Of a stretch of 64,000 nt of DNA, positions 7,432 to 17,104 are shown piece after piece. This stretch comes from an uncultured Anaerolineae bacterium (GTDB taxonomy: Bacteria; Chloroflexota; Anaerolineae; Aggregatilineales; Phototrophicaceae): NCBI GenBank assembly GCA_937995825.1, contig CALKJO010000015.1, forward strand, positions 1 to 64,000. Direction: 5' to 3'. The notes beneath the pieces were generated by a model. That model did not search any database and had not been told where the DNA came from. It was given only the letters and a program-made list of their open reading frames with translations. Position numbers and translations under genes: made by a program. Within the stretch, counting starts at the first letter, position 1, and every line of letters starts with the position of its first letter.

Positions 7432-9254
7432 AAGCGCGATATGCTCGCTTTCGACTGGTCGCGGTTGTGCGCTGCCAGCGCCAGCTTGGTTGTCCCGCGC
7501 TTGAGCGATGGCACGCCGCCGACCGGCGTCATGTCTGGGGCATGGAACGGGATCAAGACCGTGATCGTCGTGCCGCTGCCTTCGCTGCTCTCAATGCTCA
7601 ACGATCCATGCAGCAGCTCGGCGCGCTCGCGCATGTTGACCAGACCCAGGCTGCCGCTCAGATCATAGGCATTGGTGACGCAGCTCATGTCGAAACCAAT
7701 GCCATTGTCCTTGATTTCGATCATCACGCTGTCGGGCAGCCGCTTTAGTGTGACCGTGATCAGCGATGCCTGCGCGTGTTTGCGCGCATTGTTCACTGCC
7801 TCCTCGATGATGTAAAAAATGATCCCCTGCTGGTGATAGTCCAGATATGACTCCACCTCCTGCTCAGCATGGATTGAGACCGCCTGCTGATAGGTTTCAA
7901 CCATCTTCTCAGCAAAGTGCTTCAGTGCAACCATCAAGCCCTGTGTTTCCAGCACCAGCGGACGCAGAGTGAACAGAATGTGGCGAATTTCTTTGGTGGT
8001 TTTGCGCGCCAGCTCTTCGATCTTTCTCAACTCCGCCAGCACATCGTTCGGGCTGCGTTCAAGCAGCTTGTAGATATAGCTCATGCGCATGGCAATAGCG
8101 GCAATGCTCTGGGTTGCGCCGTCGTGCAGATCGCGTGCCAGCTTCTTGCGCGCTTCTTCATCGACTTTGACGATTCGCTCTTTTTCCTCGACCAGCTCGC
8201 GATAGAGAAGGGCATTTTGCAGCGCAATCGTGGCATGAACGCCGATTGCAGTCAGCATGTCGCTTTGTTCGCGGCTGAAGGCATTGGGGCGGTCGCTGGC
8301 ATAGAGCAGGATGCCGAAATTATCGAAACGGGCGCATAACGGAACCACCAGCACGGAGCGCGCCCGCTGAAGCCCGACAAAAATGCCCAGTTCGGGATCG
8401 CTGCGCACGCTGCTGCCAAAGACAGGCGTGACTTCGCGCAGCGCCTGCCCGACTATGCCATCGACACCGCGCAGCGTCCGGTCGCTGTCGGTGCGGGCGA
8501 ATCCGCGCGCTGACACCAGATGGAGCAGGTTGTCATCAGCATGAAACAGGAACACTCCCGCGATCACGCCGCTGGTCTTGGATAGACTCATCCCCAGATA
8601 GCCGGCTTCCAGCGCTGCATCCAGCACTTTTTCATATTTGAGCGTCGAACTCATCGCATAGGCGACTTCATAGATGGCGCGCGTGCGTTCGCGCATGATG
8701 TCCGCCTGGCGCTGACGAAAGCGCGTCAGTTCGTTTGTCGCGCCGCGCCACATGCCAACGCGGCGCTCTGCTGCATAGGCTGCGCCCAATGCCAGCAGCC
8801 CCAGCGCCACCGCCACAAACAAGCCGCCTGTCACGTCGCCCGCGCCGCTTCTACTGCTCATAGTGTTGACAAGCACGCAGACGGTCAGCGCGCTGACAAT
8901 CTGAAAGGCATTCCAGTTGAAAGGATAGTCCATGATGCCGACGAACAGCACGCCGCCCACTGTTGCCAGCGCTAGAACGGCATTGCCCTGCGCCGCAAAG
9001 GTGAACAGTCCGACAATCAGCAGGTCAACCGCGAGGGCGGACATAGTGATGAAGCGGCGAAGCGGAGCAATCGCAGCGGCTGCCACCAGGATGAGGACTC
9101 CAAGCGCACCGATAATCAAAGGGGTGGCAGTTCTAGCGATTGATTGACTGTCATGGGCGAAGAATATCATTGCCAGGGTGACAAGCAGCAGCCCGCGCAA
9201 ACCTGGGGTAAGCCAGTCGAAGGAATGGTCATTCGTTGGTGCATTTTGCGCCAT
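7428..9254 (-). CDS. Membrane GAF-domain histidine kinase, NarL-type
   Basis: 608 residues from ATG 9254. The longer frame up to 9431 adds a basic, low-quality segment that overlaps the divergent gene. Several hydrophobic helices fill the first 160 residues. A GAF domain follows (about 200-360), then the HisKA_3 motif KKLARDLHDGATQSIAAIA and an HATPase_c domain with EEAVNNARKHAQ and DNGIGFDM, GSLGLVNMRERAEL. It signals from the membrane to a NarL-type regulator that is not adjacent. The only coupled gene is the methyltransferase, which overlaps by 4 nt; that pairing is unusual. Confidence 0.86.
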   Translation of the reverse strand: MAQNAPTNDHSFDWLTPGLRGLLLVTLAMIFFAHDSQSIARTATPLIIGALGVLILVAAAAIAPLRRFITMSALAVDLLIVGLFTFAAQGNAVLALATVGGVLFVGIMDYPFNWNAFQIVSALTVCVLVNTMSSRSGAGDVTGGLFVAVALGLLALGAAYAAERRVGMWRGATNELTRFRQRQADIMRERTRAIYEVAYAMSSTLKYEKVLDAALEAGYLGMSLSKTSGVIAGVFLFHADDNLLHLVSARGFARTDSDRTLRGVDGIVGQALREVTPVFGSSVRSDPELGIFVGLQRARSVLVVPLCARFDNFGILLYASDRPNAFSREQSDMLTAIGVHATIALQNALLYRELVEEKERIVKVDEEARKKLARDLHDGATQSIAAIAMRMSYIYKLLERSPNDVLAELRKIEELARKTTKEIRHILFTLRPLVLETQGLMVALKHFAEKMVETYQQAVSIHAEQEVESYLDYHQQGIIFYIIEEAVNNARKHAQASLITVTLKRLPDSVMIEIKDNGIGFDMSCVTNAYDLSGSLGLVNMRERAELLHGSLSIESSEGSGTTITVLIPFHAPDMTPVGGVPSLKRGTTKLALAAHNRDQSKASISRL

Positions 9255-9416
9255 CTGGATGCATTTTCTCGCTGCACATCGCGGCACAGCGTTACGGTTA
9301 TCGTTAGGGTAGCGATGAGATCGGTTTTTTTTAATTGTACCAACGTAGTGTGCGGTTGTTATAGTAGGGTTGGTCTGAAAAAGGTAGGGTTTCGGTGAAA
9401 AATTGGTAACCAACCC

Positions 9417-10664
9417 ATGACTCACGGGCATTCGAGGCGCTCAACACGGGGGTGGTCGTTGGCGGTGTTCGTCGGCACTTTGCTGCTGGCGTCTGCAGCG
9501 GGTTTGATTCTAAGCGACCAGGTCAGCACCGATTACGCGCGCTATTATGCGCCGCGAGCGCGCGAAATCCTGGCGGGGTCAGCGCTGCGCGATGAAAATG
9601 GGCTGATCCATGCCCGTTATCCACCCGGCTATCCGCTGATGCTGGCAGGGGGCTTTGCGCTGGCGGACGCGCTGGGCTTGACCGAGCGTGTGATGGTCAC
9701 GTTCGCTGCTGCGACCGGGCTAGCGATCAGCGCCGCCATCCTGCATCAGATCGCAGCGCATATTTTCGGGCTTGGTCCCGCGCTGCTGACGGCAGCAGTG
9801 TGGTCAACCTATCCCTTTGCGCTGTGGTCGGCGGCTGGCGGACAAATTGAGGCTTTCTATATGCCGTTCCTGTTTGGCGCTGTATGCGCAGCGCTGCGCG
9901 CATCTGAGTCGGGACAGCGGGCGGCATTCGCAGGCGTTCTGGCTGGGCTGGCAATGCTTATCCGACCGTCAGCATTAGGGATCAGTCTGATCTTGGGCTT
10001 CTGGCTGACAGTGCGTGGTCGAGGCTGGCGGCGCGCCGCCGCGCTGCTGACTGCCAGTGGACTTATGATTCTGCCCTGGCTGGTCTATGTCTACACGACC
10101 AATGGCGCGCTCATCCCGCTCAGCACCGGCGGCGTACCCAGCATCATCGACGGTGTGACCTTCGCCGTGCGCGACAGTTCCGTCCGCGAGCAGGTGACTC
10201 TGCCGGATGGGGTGATGCGCTTACAAACTCGCATACTCGAAGGAGTCCGCGCCCAGATCGACGCGCCGCTGCGTGTTGTGATCACTGAACTATCCGCCGA
10301 TCCCGCTTCAGCCCTCCAGTTGATCGCGATCAAGGCGGCGCGTGCATGGTACGCGACGGACAGCCGCCGCTTCGAGACGGCATCCCTCTTTGCGCAGATC
10401 GCCTATCTTGGTATGTCGGGATGGGCGGCGGCGCGCATTTTGCGCAGACATACGCCTGATGGAGCGCGTCCCCTGCTGGCGCTGATTCTGCTCATCGTGG
10501 CGTATCATTGGCTCACCACGACTGCCGTGCTGTCGATCCTGCGTTACATGCTTCCGGCGATGGGGCTGCTGTTCTGCCTGCTCCCCGCTTTGTTCTACTC
10601 CAGAAACAGGGCGCGCAGCGCGGCGATCTCGGCTTCGGTCAGCCCGACTGCTTCTGTCAGGTAG
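9417..10664 (+). CDS. GT39-like membrane glycosyltransferase
   Basis: 415 residues, multi-pass. The first periplasmic loop has SDQVSTDYARYYAPRARE with an Asp in the usual catalytic place, followed by RYPPGYPLMLAGGF. Both are typical of the PMT_2/ArnT-like GT-C superfamily. Later segments (LAGLAMLIRPSALG) match the cytoplasmic loop with a conserved arginine. It would use a polyprenyl-phosphate sugar to modify a lipid or protein. The last 70 nt overlap the convergent phosphatase gene, and the C-terminus (SRNRARSAAISASVSPTA) is basic and low in homology features, so the end may have drifted. Confidence 0.72.
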   Translation: MTHGHSRRSTRGWSLAVFVGTLLLASAAGLILSDQVSTDYARYYAPRAREILAGSALRDENGLIHARYPPGYPLMLAGGFALADALGLTERVMVTFAAATGLAISAAILHQIAAHIFGLGPALLTAAVWSTYPFALWSAAGGQIEAFYMPFLFGAVCAALRASESGQRAAFAGVLAGLAMLIRPSALGISLILGFWLTVRGRGWRRAAALLTASGLMILPWLVYVYTTNGALIPLSTGGVPSIIDGVTFAVRDSSVREQVTLPDGVMRLQTRILEGVRAQIDAPLRVVITELSADPASALQLIAIKAARAWYATDSRRFETASLFAQIAYLGMSGWAAARILRRHTPDGARPLLALILLIVAYHWLTTTAVLSILRYMLPAMGLLFCLLPALFYSRNRARSAAISASVSPTASVR

Positions 10665-11701
10665 CGTTTAGCCCCACCGTATTTGCTGCGCAGGTGATCG
10701 AGCGAGGCGCGCAGGATGTCCGGCTGCGCGATCAGCAGCGGCGTGAGCGCGTCGGCGTTCAGCCCGAACCAGCGGAGTCTGCGCACTACATCGGCAGTGT
10801 ATCCCTGAAAAGTGGTGAAATAGTGGTTGCTCAGGCTGTAATCGGCGATGATAGTCGCTTCATCGACTCCAAGCGCGAGCATCAGCAGCATAGTGGCGAT
10901 CCCAGTACGGTCTTTGCCTGCCGTGCAGTGTACGATCGCAGGCAGTGCGCCAGGTTGAATCAGCTCGCGCAGCACGTCGCCGTAAAGCCGTGCGTTGTCG
11001 TCCAGAAAAACCTGTGTATAGCTTTCCAGCATGAGCTGAGATAATTTGCTTCGGTCGAAAAGGAGGGCTTGCAGACGCTGGCGCGTATCGTCCGGCGTGG
11101 TCAGCGGCTTATGCGAGTAGCGAATCTGCGGATTATCGCGGATGCGGTCGGGGTTCTGTGACACTTCTTCATGCAGCCGCAGATCGCACACCCAGCGGAT
11201 GTTCAGCGCGCGCAGCATCGCGCGTCCGTCTTCTGTCAGTTCGCCCAGCATGCCCGCTCGATAATACAAGCCCCAGCGAATATGCTTGCCATCAGCGGCA
11301 TAACCGCCAATATCGCGGAAGTTGGCGACACCCTCGACATTGAGAATGCGCTCAGCGACTTTAAGCGCGCTGCCATCCGCGAACTGCGCCAGAAAATACG
11401 GGCGCGGAAATGCGGTGACGGCATGGGCAGGAATGCGCCAGATATTTGTGTTGATCGGCTCAATCGGAAGGGGCTGACTTGGGTCGATGCGGTCTGGGTG
11501 ATCGCCAGCAAACAGGGCGGTGAGCGGCGCGGCTGTCTCAATCTGGTAATCGCCATCATCCAGCCGCGTAATGCGCGCTTGCTCGTCTGGCACGATAATG
11601 AAATTCTCCGGCGCGGGAAACCGCACACTTGCCTTCGAGCGGATATACCACACCCCAATCGCTCCAGCGATGACCAATCCCGCAATCAGCAGTCCCGGCA
11701 T
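10595..11701 (-). CDS. Membrane-anchored tyrosine phosphatase (COG2365 type)
   Basis: 368 residues with an N-terminal signal anchor (LLIAGLVIAGAIGVWYI). The catalytic domain has NFRDIGGYAADGKHIRWG and the P-loop HCTAGKDRTGIATML (the C-x5-R motif of protein tyrosine phosphatases), and matches the Tyr_phosphatase_3/Oca4-like family. An immunoglobulin-like stretch sits between the anchor and the catalytic domain (residues 25-110). It could oppose a tyrosine kinase such as the BY-kinase-like protein at 33.9 kb, or act on phosphoinositide-like substrates. It is convergent with, and overlaps, the GT39-like gene. Confidence 0.85.
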   Translation of the reverse strand: MPGLLIAGLVIAGAIGVWYIRSKASVRFPAPENFIIVPDEQARITRLDDGDYQIETAAPLTALFAGDHPDRIDPSQPLPIEPINTNIWRIPAHAVTAFPRPYFLAQFADGSALKVAERILNVEGVANFRDIGGYAADGKHIRWGLYYRAGMLGELTEDGRAMLRALNIRWVCDLRLHEEVSQNPDRIRDNPQIRYSHKPLTTPDDTRQRLQALLFDRSKLSQLMLESYTQVFLDDNARLYGDVLRELIQPGALPAIVHCTAGKDRTGIATMLLMLALGVDEATIIADYSLSNHYFTTFQGYTADVVRRLRWFGLNADALTPLLIAQPDILRASLDHLRSKYGGAKRYLTEAVGLTEAEIAALRALFLE

Positions 11702-11826
11702 AATTTGAGCCTCTCTTTTTCGAGCAGCGCAGTGATGTAAAGGATACGCGGCTTGCGTTTCTTGGTAAATAGCTGACCTGGCGATTTTGAATTAAGAGAT
11801 GTGTCCCTTGAGCGCGGTGATCAAAA

Positions 11827-11858
11827 CAAGACCTATGATCTGCCAATCATAGGTCTTG
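11827..11858 (-). terminator. Rho-independent terminator after the MFS gene
   Basis: A perfect 13-bp inverted repeat, CAAGACCTATGAT / ATCATAGGTCTTG, with a 6-nt loop. On the minus strand it is followed by TTTTG. It starts 24 nt past the stop of the leftward MFS gene and lies before the phosphatase gene, so it should insulate the two. Confidence 0.8.
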
Positions 11859-11881
11859 CCTGAGCGCATGTATTGGGACGG

Positions 11882-13171
11882 TCACATCTTTAGGCTGAGA
11901 CCTGCTGGGAGGGGGTCTTCACGATCAGCGGGGCGCGGCGCGAACAGCGATGGATCGACCATTGGCGCGGCGATCAGCCTCAGCGCTGCGCCGATCAGCA
12001 AGACTGTCACCAGGTCGATGCCCTGATTCGCCAGCACGCTCCCGATCATCGGCCCGATGAAGACGGACACACCGATCACCTGATGATACGCGGCGGAGTA
12101 GCTGGTCATATACTGCGGCGGCGTATTCTCACTGTAAAAGGCGAACAAGCCAATCACTGCCGCTGCTGTCCACGCTGCGCCGGTCAATGCTGCGCCGATC
12201 AGCGTGAAATATAGGTTAGGCGCAAATGCGGTGGTGACCGCCGCGAGCATCAGAAACAGCATCGAGGCGGCGATCATGCCGCGATTGCCGATCCGCGCAG
12301 CGATGCGCGGCGTCTGCGTTCCGATGAGCGCGCCGGCGCCCAGCTCGACCAGCCCATACAGGGCGATGAACCCTTCGCCGGCGCTCATTTCCTCCACCAG
12401 AAACAAGGGGATGATCGAGGTGATCGAGCAGTAGGCGATGTGGATGACAAACGTGACCATCGCAACGCGCCGGAAACTGGGCGAAATCCAGGGGTTGGAC
12501 TCGGACGAAGGCGACGGCGCAGGCGTATGTGACAGCACGTGGACACGACTGCAGTGCCACTGGCTGATCATCGCAAAGATGAAAGCCGCCACGAACATCG
12601 ACTGATAGCCGAAGGGAAAGGGCGCGTGTTCCAGCCAGACGCCGAGGGTCAGCGCGCCGGCTGCCAGCCCCACATTGAACCAGATTCCGCGCCGGCTGAG
12701 CAGTAGATTCATCTTCTCTGGCGTGACCGCCTCACGGAACATAACTGTGAAGGCAATTGCCGATGCGCCCTGGGCGAATGCTGGTAGGGTGACCGCCACA
12801 ATCAGCCATAACGGGCGCAGCTCTGCCGGGAATGATGGCGTGAGCGCAGGCAGAATGAACACCAGCCGCCACAGAAATGTCGGCAGCATGAGGGCGCTTC
12901 GTGGATCGCTGAAGCGCCGTGTCCAGCGGCTGCCAAGCGGCGCAGAAAAGAGCAGAATTAGGGACGGAAGCGCCGCGATCCAACCCAATTCAAGCGGGCT
13001 GGCTCCCAGGCGAATGGCGAAGACCGATAGAAAGCGCGTGGTGGCGGTGGCAGCCAGCCCAAACCACAGCACATCCCAGACCAGATGGCGGAAATTGGCG
13101 TTTTCCACTCTGGCAAGCGCCTCTGAGCGCGGCAGCACGCTCTTGGCAGCATTATTCAGTTGTGCGGACAT
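11882..13171 (-). CDS. MFS transporter
   Basis: 429 residues from ATG 13171, with GAGGAAG about 12 nt upstream; GTG at 13204 would add 11 residues. About twelve hydrophobic segments are visible, with the usual break in the middle (HVLSHTPAPSPSSESNPW). The first loop LGSRWTRRFSDPRSA corresponds to the MFS loop 2-3 signature in a changed form. The protein resembles uncharacterised MFS families of the drug/sugar type, and the substrate cannot be named. It is divergent from the GCS2-like gene and closed by its own terminator. Confidence 0.82.
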   Translation of the reverse strand: MSAQLNNAAKSVLPRSEALARVENANFRHLVWDVLWFGLAATATTRFLSVFAIRLGASPLELGWIAALPSLILLFSAPLGSRWTRRFSDPRSALMLPTFLWRLVFILPALTPSFPAELRPLWLIVAVTLPAFAQGASAIAFTVMFREAVTPEKMNLLLSRRGIWFNVGLAAGALTLGVWLEHAPFPFGYQSMFVAAFIFAMISQWHCSRVHVLSHTPAPSPSSESNPWISPSFRRVAMVTFVIHIAYCSITSIIPLFLVEEMSAGEGFIALYGLVELGAGALIGTQTPRIAARIGNRGMIAASMLFLMLAAVTTAFAPNLYFTLIGAALTGAAWTAAAVIGLFAFYSENTPPQYMTSYSAAYHQVIGVSVFIGPMIGSVLANQGIDLVTVLLIGAALRLIAAPMVDPSLFAPRPADREDPLPAGLSLKM

Positions 13172-13412
13172 AAAATCGTTTCTCTTCCTCGTGGAAGGAA
13201 GCACCTACAATGCGGATTTAGAGACCAAGCTTCAGGGTACAATGAGGTTGTGTCAGTCGCAATAGAGCCATGTGATGGATTGATGGCATGGCATGGACAT
13301 ACTGCTGTCGCGGCACGCGCGACATTGCCAGCCTGACCGGACTTGCACTTGCCGCTTTTTAAGCGATAGAGGACAATATGCCCCACGATCTGCACGGTTC
13401 GGGGACACGTCG

Positions 13413-15218
13413 ATGACGAATTTTCTGCCAACAAATGACATTCTAATCGCATACAGCAGCGACGCGGCATGGGAAGAAATTGAACGCCAGAAGCGCGCCT
13501 TCAATCAGGCGCTTGAAGGGCTGCTCGCTTCGCCGGACAGTGATGATCAGCTTCCCTTAGATGCGCTCTCTGAGCAGGTTGGCGGTTCAGTTCGTTTATA
13601 TTACGACGAGTCCCAGAGTCCGAATGGGGCAAATCTCATCCTCGGTGAAATTAGCGGACGGACGTTTTTGTTGGGCAGCGTCGTCAGCCAGCGCTATCGC
13701 GCTGGTAAGGGCTTTCTGGAGAGCATTGTCCGCTACAATCTGAATCCCAGCGTCAATCACACCAATATCAACGAAACCGAAGATCATCAGACGAAAATGC
13801 GCGTCCTCGGCGCGGAGATCGAAATGGGGCTGCTGCACCCAGATGGGCGCTCTCCGAGTGAAGATGAAGTGCAGCATTTCATGCGCACTTATTATACCCA
13901 CGCCACGCATATCGGCGTCTATCCGCATCTTGACCGCGAAGCCTGCATGTACCAGATCGAAGCCCATATCGCGCCCAGTGTCGGGTATCACAAGACGCGA
14001 AGCGCGCTGATCGGGATGATGACGGCGCTGGCAGCGACCAGCCAGGAAACAGGGATGCTGACCGCCATCCTGCCGAGCTACCCAACGCGATCCGACTTCA
14101 AAATGACGGCACACCCCAAAGTTGATACTGCTGTCGATCTGATGGTGCGGGTCAATAATATGTTCCCCGAATATGTAGCGCATCTTGCCCATGTCAAAGA
14201 GCGCTACCATGTCACCGAGGGGCATGTCGTCAACCTGTTTCGCAATCAAGGCACACATATTCATATCGACCTTGCTGGACGGTCTGAGGCGCTCGGTCTG
14301 CTCACGTATCACACCATCCTGAAAAGCGCGACCGCGCTGGCGAATGCGGCTGTCCTCAAGGGGGGACCCTTCGTCAATGGAACATGCGACCCGGAGCTGC
14401 TCTGCACGCGCGAACTGCTGCGCGGCGTGACGGTGACGGGGCGCTATCTCGAACTCCCGCTCAGCCCGCATTATCGCCAGGAAGACCTGCGGCGCTATGC
14501 CGAACTCCTGCGCTTAGAGCGCGCCAATTCTACCGGACGCGCGATGATGTATGAGGAATATCGCGGCGAGATGGTCTCGCTGATGCACAATCCTATCGGG
14601 CGTGTGCGCCCTGATCTGTCCACCAGCAAGCGCGTATGCACGGTCGAAAGCACCGGGATGCCGACCAATATCAGCACAGCGCGGATGGCGGCGGTGCTGG
14701 TCGATTTTGAGTTCAGCCACGCGCTGATTGAGGCATACTTTCGCAAATATGGCTGCGATCTCGGGCCGATGCATGATGATCCAACATTTTGGGCAATTCT
14801 GGGTCCGCTGGATCGAGAGACCTTCCTCCGCGTTCAGGACGCCAGTGACCGAGAATGCACCGATGTTGTGATCACGACTGCCGCTGGAACGCAGATGACC
14901 CTTGCCGAGTTTTACGAGATGAAGCGCCGCTTTATGCACAAAGCGCTGGATGAAGTCGTCGATGTCTCCGGTCGGGAAATTGATGAAGTCTATACCAGCC
15001 TGGAGAGAATGCTTGCCCCATTGAGCGGTCATCACGCGCAAACCATCGAGCAGTTCATCAACGATCCTAAGCTCCGTTCAACGGGCAACTGGGGAAAAAT
15101 TCTGCGCGATGCCTACGTTGAAGCCGGCGGCGTCATTGGCGGGCATTGTCCCGATGCTGTCTTGAAGGTTGTCCATCGCATGAATGATGCGCTGCGCACT
15201 CGCTATCTGCACGATTGA
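13413..15218 (+). CDS. GCS2-like carboxylate-amine ligase
   Basis: 601 residues from ATG 13413. Several blocks fit the glutamate-cysteine ligase 2 fold: GAEIEMGLLHPDG (metal-binding glutamates), LDREACMYQIEAHIAPS, MTAHPK, and NQGTHIHIDLAGRSEALG, the counterpart of the HVHVG strand. Family members (YbdK, EgtA) ligate an amino acid to the gamma-carboxylate of glutamate using ATP. This protein is about 200 residues longer than those, with an N-terminal addition (1-115) and a longer C-terminus. Frame 13293-13412 upstream is open but looks non-coding. It is separated by 3 nt from the following membrane protein. The true substrate is unknown. Confidence 0.6.
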   Translation: MTNFLPTNDILIAYSSDAAWEEIERQKRAFNQALEGLLASPDSDDQLPLDALSEQVGGSVRLYYDESQSPNGANLILGEISGRTFLLGSVVSQRYRAGKGFLESIVRYNLNPSVNHTNINETEDHQTKMRVLGAEIEMGLLHPDGRSPSEDEVQHFMRTYYTHATHIGVYPHLDREACMYQIEAHIAPSVGYHKTRSALIGMMTALAATSQETGMLTAILPSYPTRSDFKMTAHPKVDTAVDLMVRVNNMFPEYVAHLAHVKERYHVTEGHVVNLFRNQGTHIHIDLAGRSEALGLLTYHTILKSATALANAAVLKGGPFVNGTCDPELLCTRELLRGVTVTGRYLELPLSPHYRQEDLRRYAELLRLERANSTGRAMMYEEYRGEMVSLMHNPIGRVRPDLSTSKRVCTVESTGMPTNISTARMAAVLVDFEFSHALIEAYFRKYGCDLGPMHDDPTFWAILGPLDRETFLRVQDASDRECTDVVITTAAGTQMTLAEFYEMKRRFMHKALDEVVDVSGREIDEVYTSLERMLAPLSGHHAQTIEQFINDPKLRSTGNWGKILRDAYVEAGGVIGGHCPDAVLKVVHRMNDALRTRYLHD

Positions 15219-15221
15219 TGG

Positions 15222-17078
15222 ATGCCAATGCAGCCGCGCACCCCGACACCGCAGCCCGCGCGTCTCATTCGATGGCTCATTACCGTCGGCATCGCTGCGC
15301 AGATCGTCAGTGCGCCGCTTCTGTGGAGTCATCGCAGCGTCGGCGGCACGCTGTTGAACGCCTATACCCCACGTTATGGGCTGGCGCTTGCCGCGCACGC
15401 GGCGCTGTCGCTGTTCTGGGTCGTGCTGCTGATTCAACGCCGCGCGGCTGATAGCGCGCTGTCGCGCATTCCGCAGGCGCTTCGTATCACTGGTGTGGTC
15501 GGATTTACACTACTGGGTGCAGCCGTGCCGCTCTTTCCAATCGAAGCGGATGTTCGCAGCTATGCCGCCGCCGCCTGCCTGTTACTTTCACTGCTGCTTA
15601 CCGCCACCTGGACAAAACCGATCAGACTGCCCAAGCAGTGGCTTTGGATTGGCGCAGCGCTTACAGTCGTTATCGTGATCGGGACAGCACTCAGCACGCT
15701 GACGCGCTTTCCGTTCAGCCCGGATGAAGCCCACTGGGCGGATTATGCCAGCACCGCCTGGAGTGGGTCGCCGCCGGGAGTCTATGCGCGCACCTGGCTG
15801 ATGCCGCCGCAAGTGATCGTGCCTGGGATCGGCTGGAGTGTCGCGGCATATGGCTGGTTTCTGGAACATGTCTGGTTCGATGTTCGCATGGGGCGGATAT
15901 GGAATCTGGCGTTTAGCATTGCGGCAGTCCTGACGGCGGGCGCGCTGGCGTGGAGACTGTATGGACGCAGGGCAGGCGCGCTTGCTCTGGCGTTCGCTGC
16001 GCTCTCGACCGGCATCATCGCGGTTTTTGACTATCGACCCGATCATCAGCTCGCTTTTGCCGGCGGCTTGATCGCGCTGTGCGCCGCTCAGGCGCGCCAA
16101 ACGCAGCGCGCCGCTGATCTCTGGCATGGCGCAGTCGGCTTGCTGGCGGCGCTCTCGCTTCAGCTTCATGCGGCGGGGATCGCGTTTGCGTTTGGGCTGA
16201 GCCTGTTTTACCTGCTTGAGTCCAGCTTCAGCCTGTTCAAGCGGCGGACACGCACAGCGCGTGTTTTGATCGTTTACGCGGCGGGCGCGCTGGTCGGCAC
16301 GATCATTTATTATGTGTGCAACATCCTGCCTGCCGGAGGGCTGGATGCTTACCTCGCTGCGCTGACGACTGAACGCAGCGCCCGCCTCACCTGGTTTGCA
16401 TTTCTGACCTGGGCTTCGTTCGCAGAGTGGACTCTGTTCGCGCTGGCGCTCATCTTTCTTCTTCTGCGAAAAAACGCGGCAGACCGTTTTCTGCTGCTTC
16501 TGATTGGCTGTATCTGGATCGGCCTTGCCCTGTTTGACACCCAGGGTTATCGTGCGCCGACTGTGGTTTTGCTGATGTGTGCGGTGGGCGCAGCGCTCGC
16601 AGATGGATTCGGCGTTGTCCCCCCGCGGCGCTGGCTCATCGCGGCTGCGTTGGTGGTGACAGCAGGCGGCGCGGTTGCGTTCATTGACTGGCGCGGGCTG
16701 GACACTTGGCTTAGGACAGGGACTCCGCCCACGTATGTCTACCGCGACCTGCGCGCCCCGCTTCAGGTTTATCTGCGCGATGACGACGTGATCGCCGGAT
16801 CGCACCTGCTGATTTGGACGCTGCCCGATCATCCGCAGCTCATCAGTTACGCGGGTGAAGTCACTGGGATGCGCCGCTGGTCGCTGACCGACTCGGAAGC
16901 AGTCTGGGAGCAAGTCGCACCGACAGTTGTGATTAATATCGAGCCGGAAATGACGATCAATCCTGGCTTATCTCAATACATGGAGCAGCGTCGATTTGTG
17001 CAGTGCGCTTCATTCAGCCTCCGTCAGCTCAACGTCACCCTCTACCGACCAGGCTGTTTGAGCGATAATGGTGAATAG
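15222..17078 (+). CDS. GT39-like membrane glycosyltransferase
   Basis: 618 residues with about a dozen membrane segments. The first large outer loop has FPFSPDEAHWADYAS, with the DE pair seen in ArnT/PMT_2 enzymes, and a FDYRPDHQLAFAGG loop follows further on. A soluble C-terminal region (from about 500) ends the protein. It starts 3 nt after the GCS2-like gene and is followed 26 nt later by a GtrB-like GT2. That GT2 could load a polyprenyl phosphate with the sugar that this enzyme then transfers on the outer face of the membrane. Confidence 0.7.
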   Translation: MPMQPRTPTPQPARLIRWLITVGIAAQIVSAPLLWSHRSVGGTLLNAYTPRYGLALAAHAALSLFWVVLLIQRRAADSALSRIPQALRITGVVGFTLLGAAVPLFPIEADVRSYAAAACLLLSLLLTATWTKPIRLPKQWLWIGAALTVVIVIGTALSTLTRFPFSPDEAHWADYASTAWSGSPPGVYARTWLMPPQVIVPGIGWSVAAYGWFLEHVWFDVRMGRIWNLAFSIAAVLTAGALAWRLYGRRAGALALAFAALSTGIIAVFDYRPDHQLAFAGGLIALCAAQARQTQRAADLWHGAVGLLAALSLQLHAAGIAFAFGLSLFYLLESSFSLFKRRTRTARVLIVYAAGALVGTIIYYVCNILPAGGLDAYLAALTTERSARLTWFAFLTWASFAEWTLFALALIFLLLRKNAADRFLLLLIGCIWIGLALFDTQGYRAPTVVLLMCAVGAALADGFGVVPPRRWLIAAALVVTAGGAVAFIDWRGLDTWLRTGTPPTYVYRDLRAPLQVYLRDDDVIAGSHLLIWTLPDHPQLISYAGEVTGMRRWSLTDSEAVWEQVAPTVVINIEPEMTINPGLSQYMEQRRFVQCASFSLRQLNVTLYRPGCLSDNGE

Positions 17079-17104
17079 CTAATTGCAGTATCTGGAAAAT
17101 AAAA

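Noticed and set aside
13293-13412. N-terminal extension of the GCS2-like protein
   Set aside because: Cys/His/Arg-rich and unlike the family. The ATG at 13413 gives a better start.
15588-16913. Leftward open frame (441 codons) antisense to the GT39-like gene
   Set aside because: No motif, charged low-complexity composition, and the plus-strand frame has membrane helices and the SPDEAHW motif.
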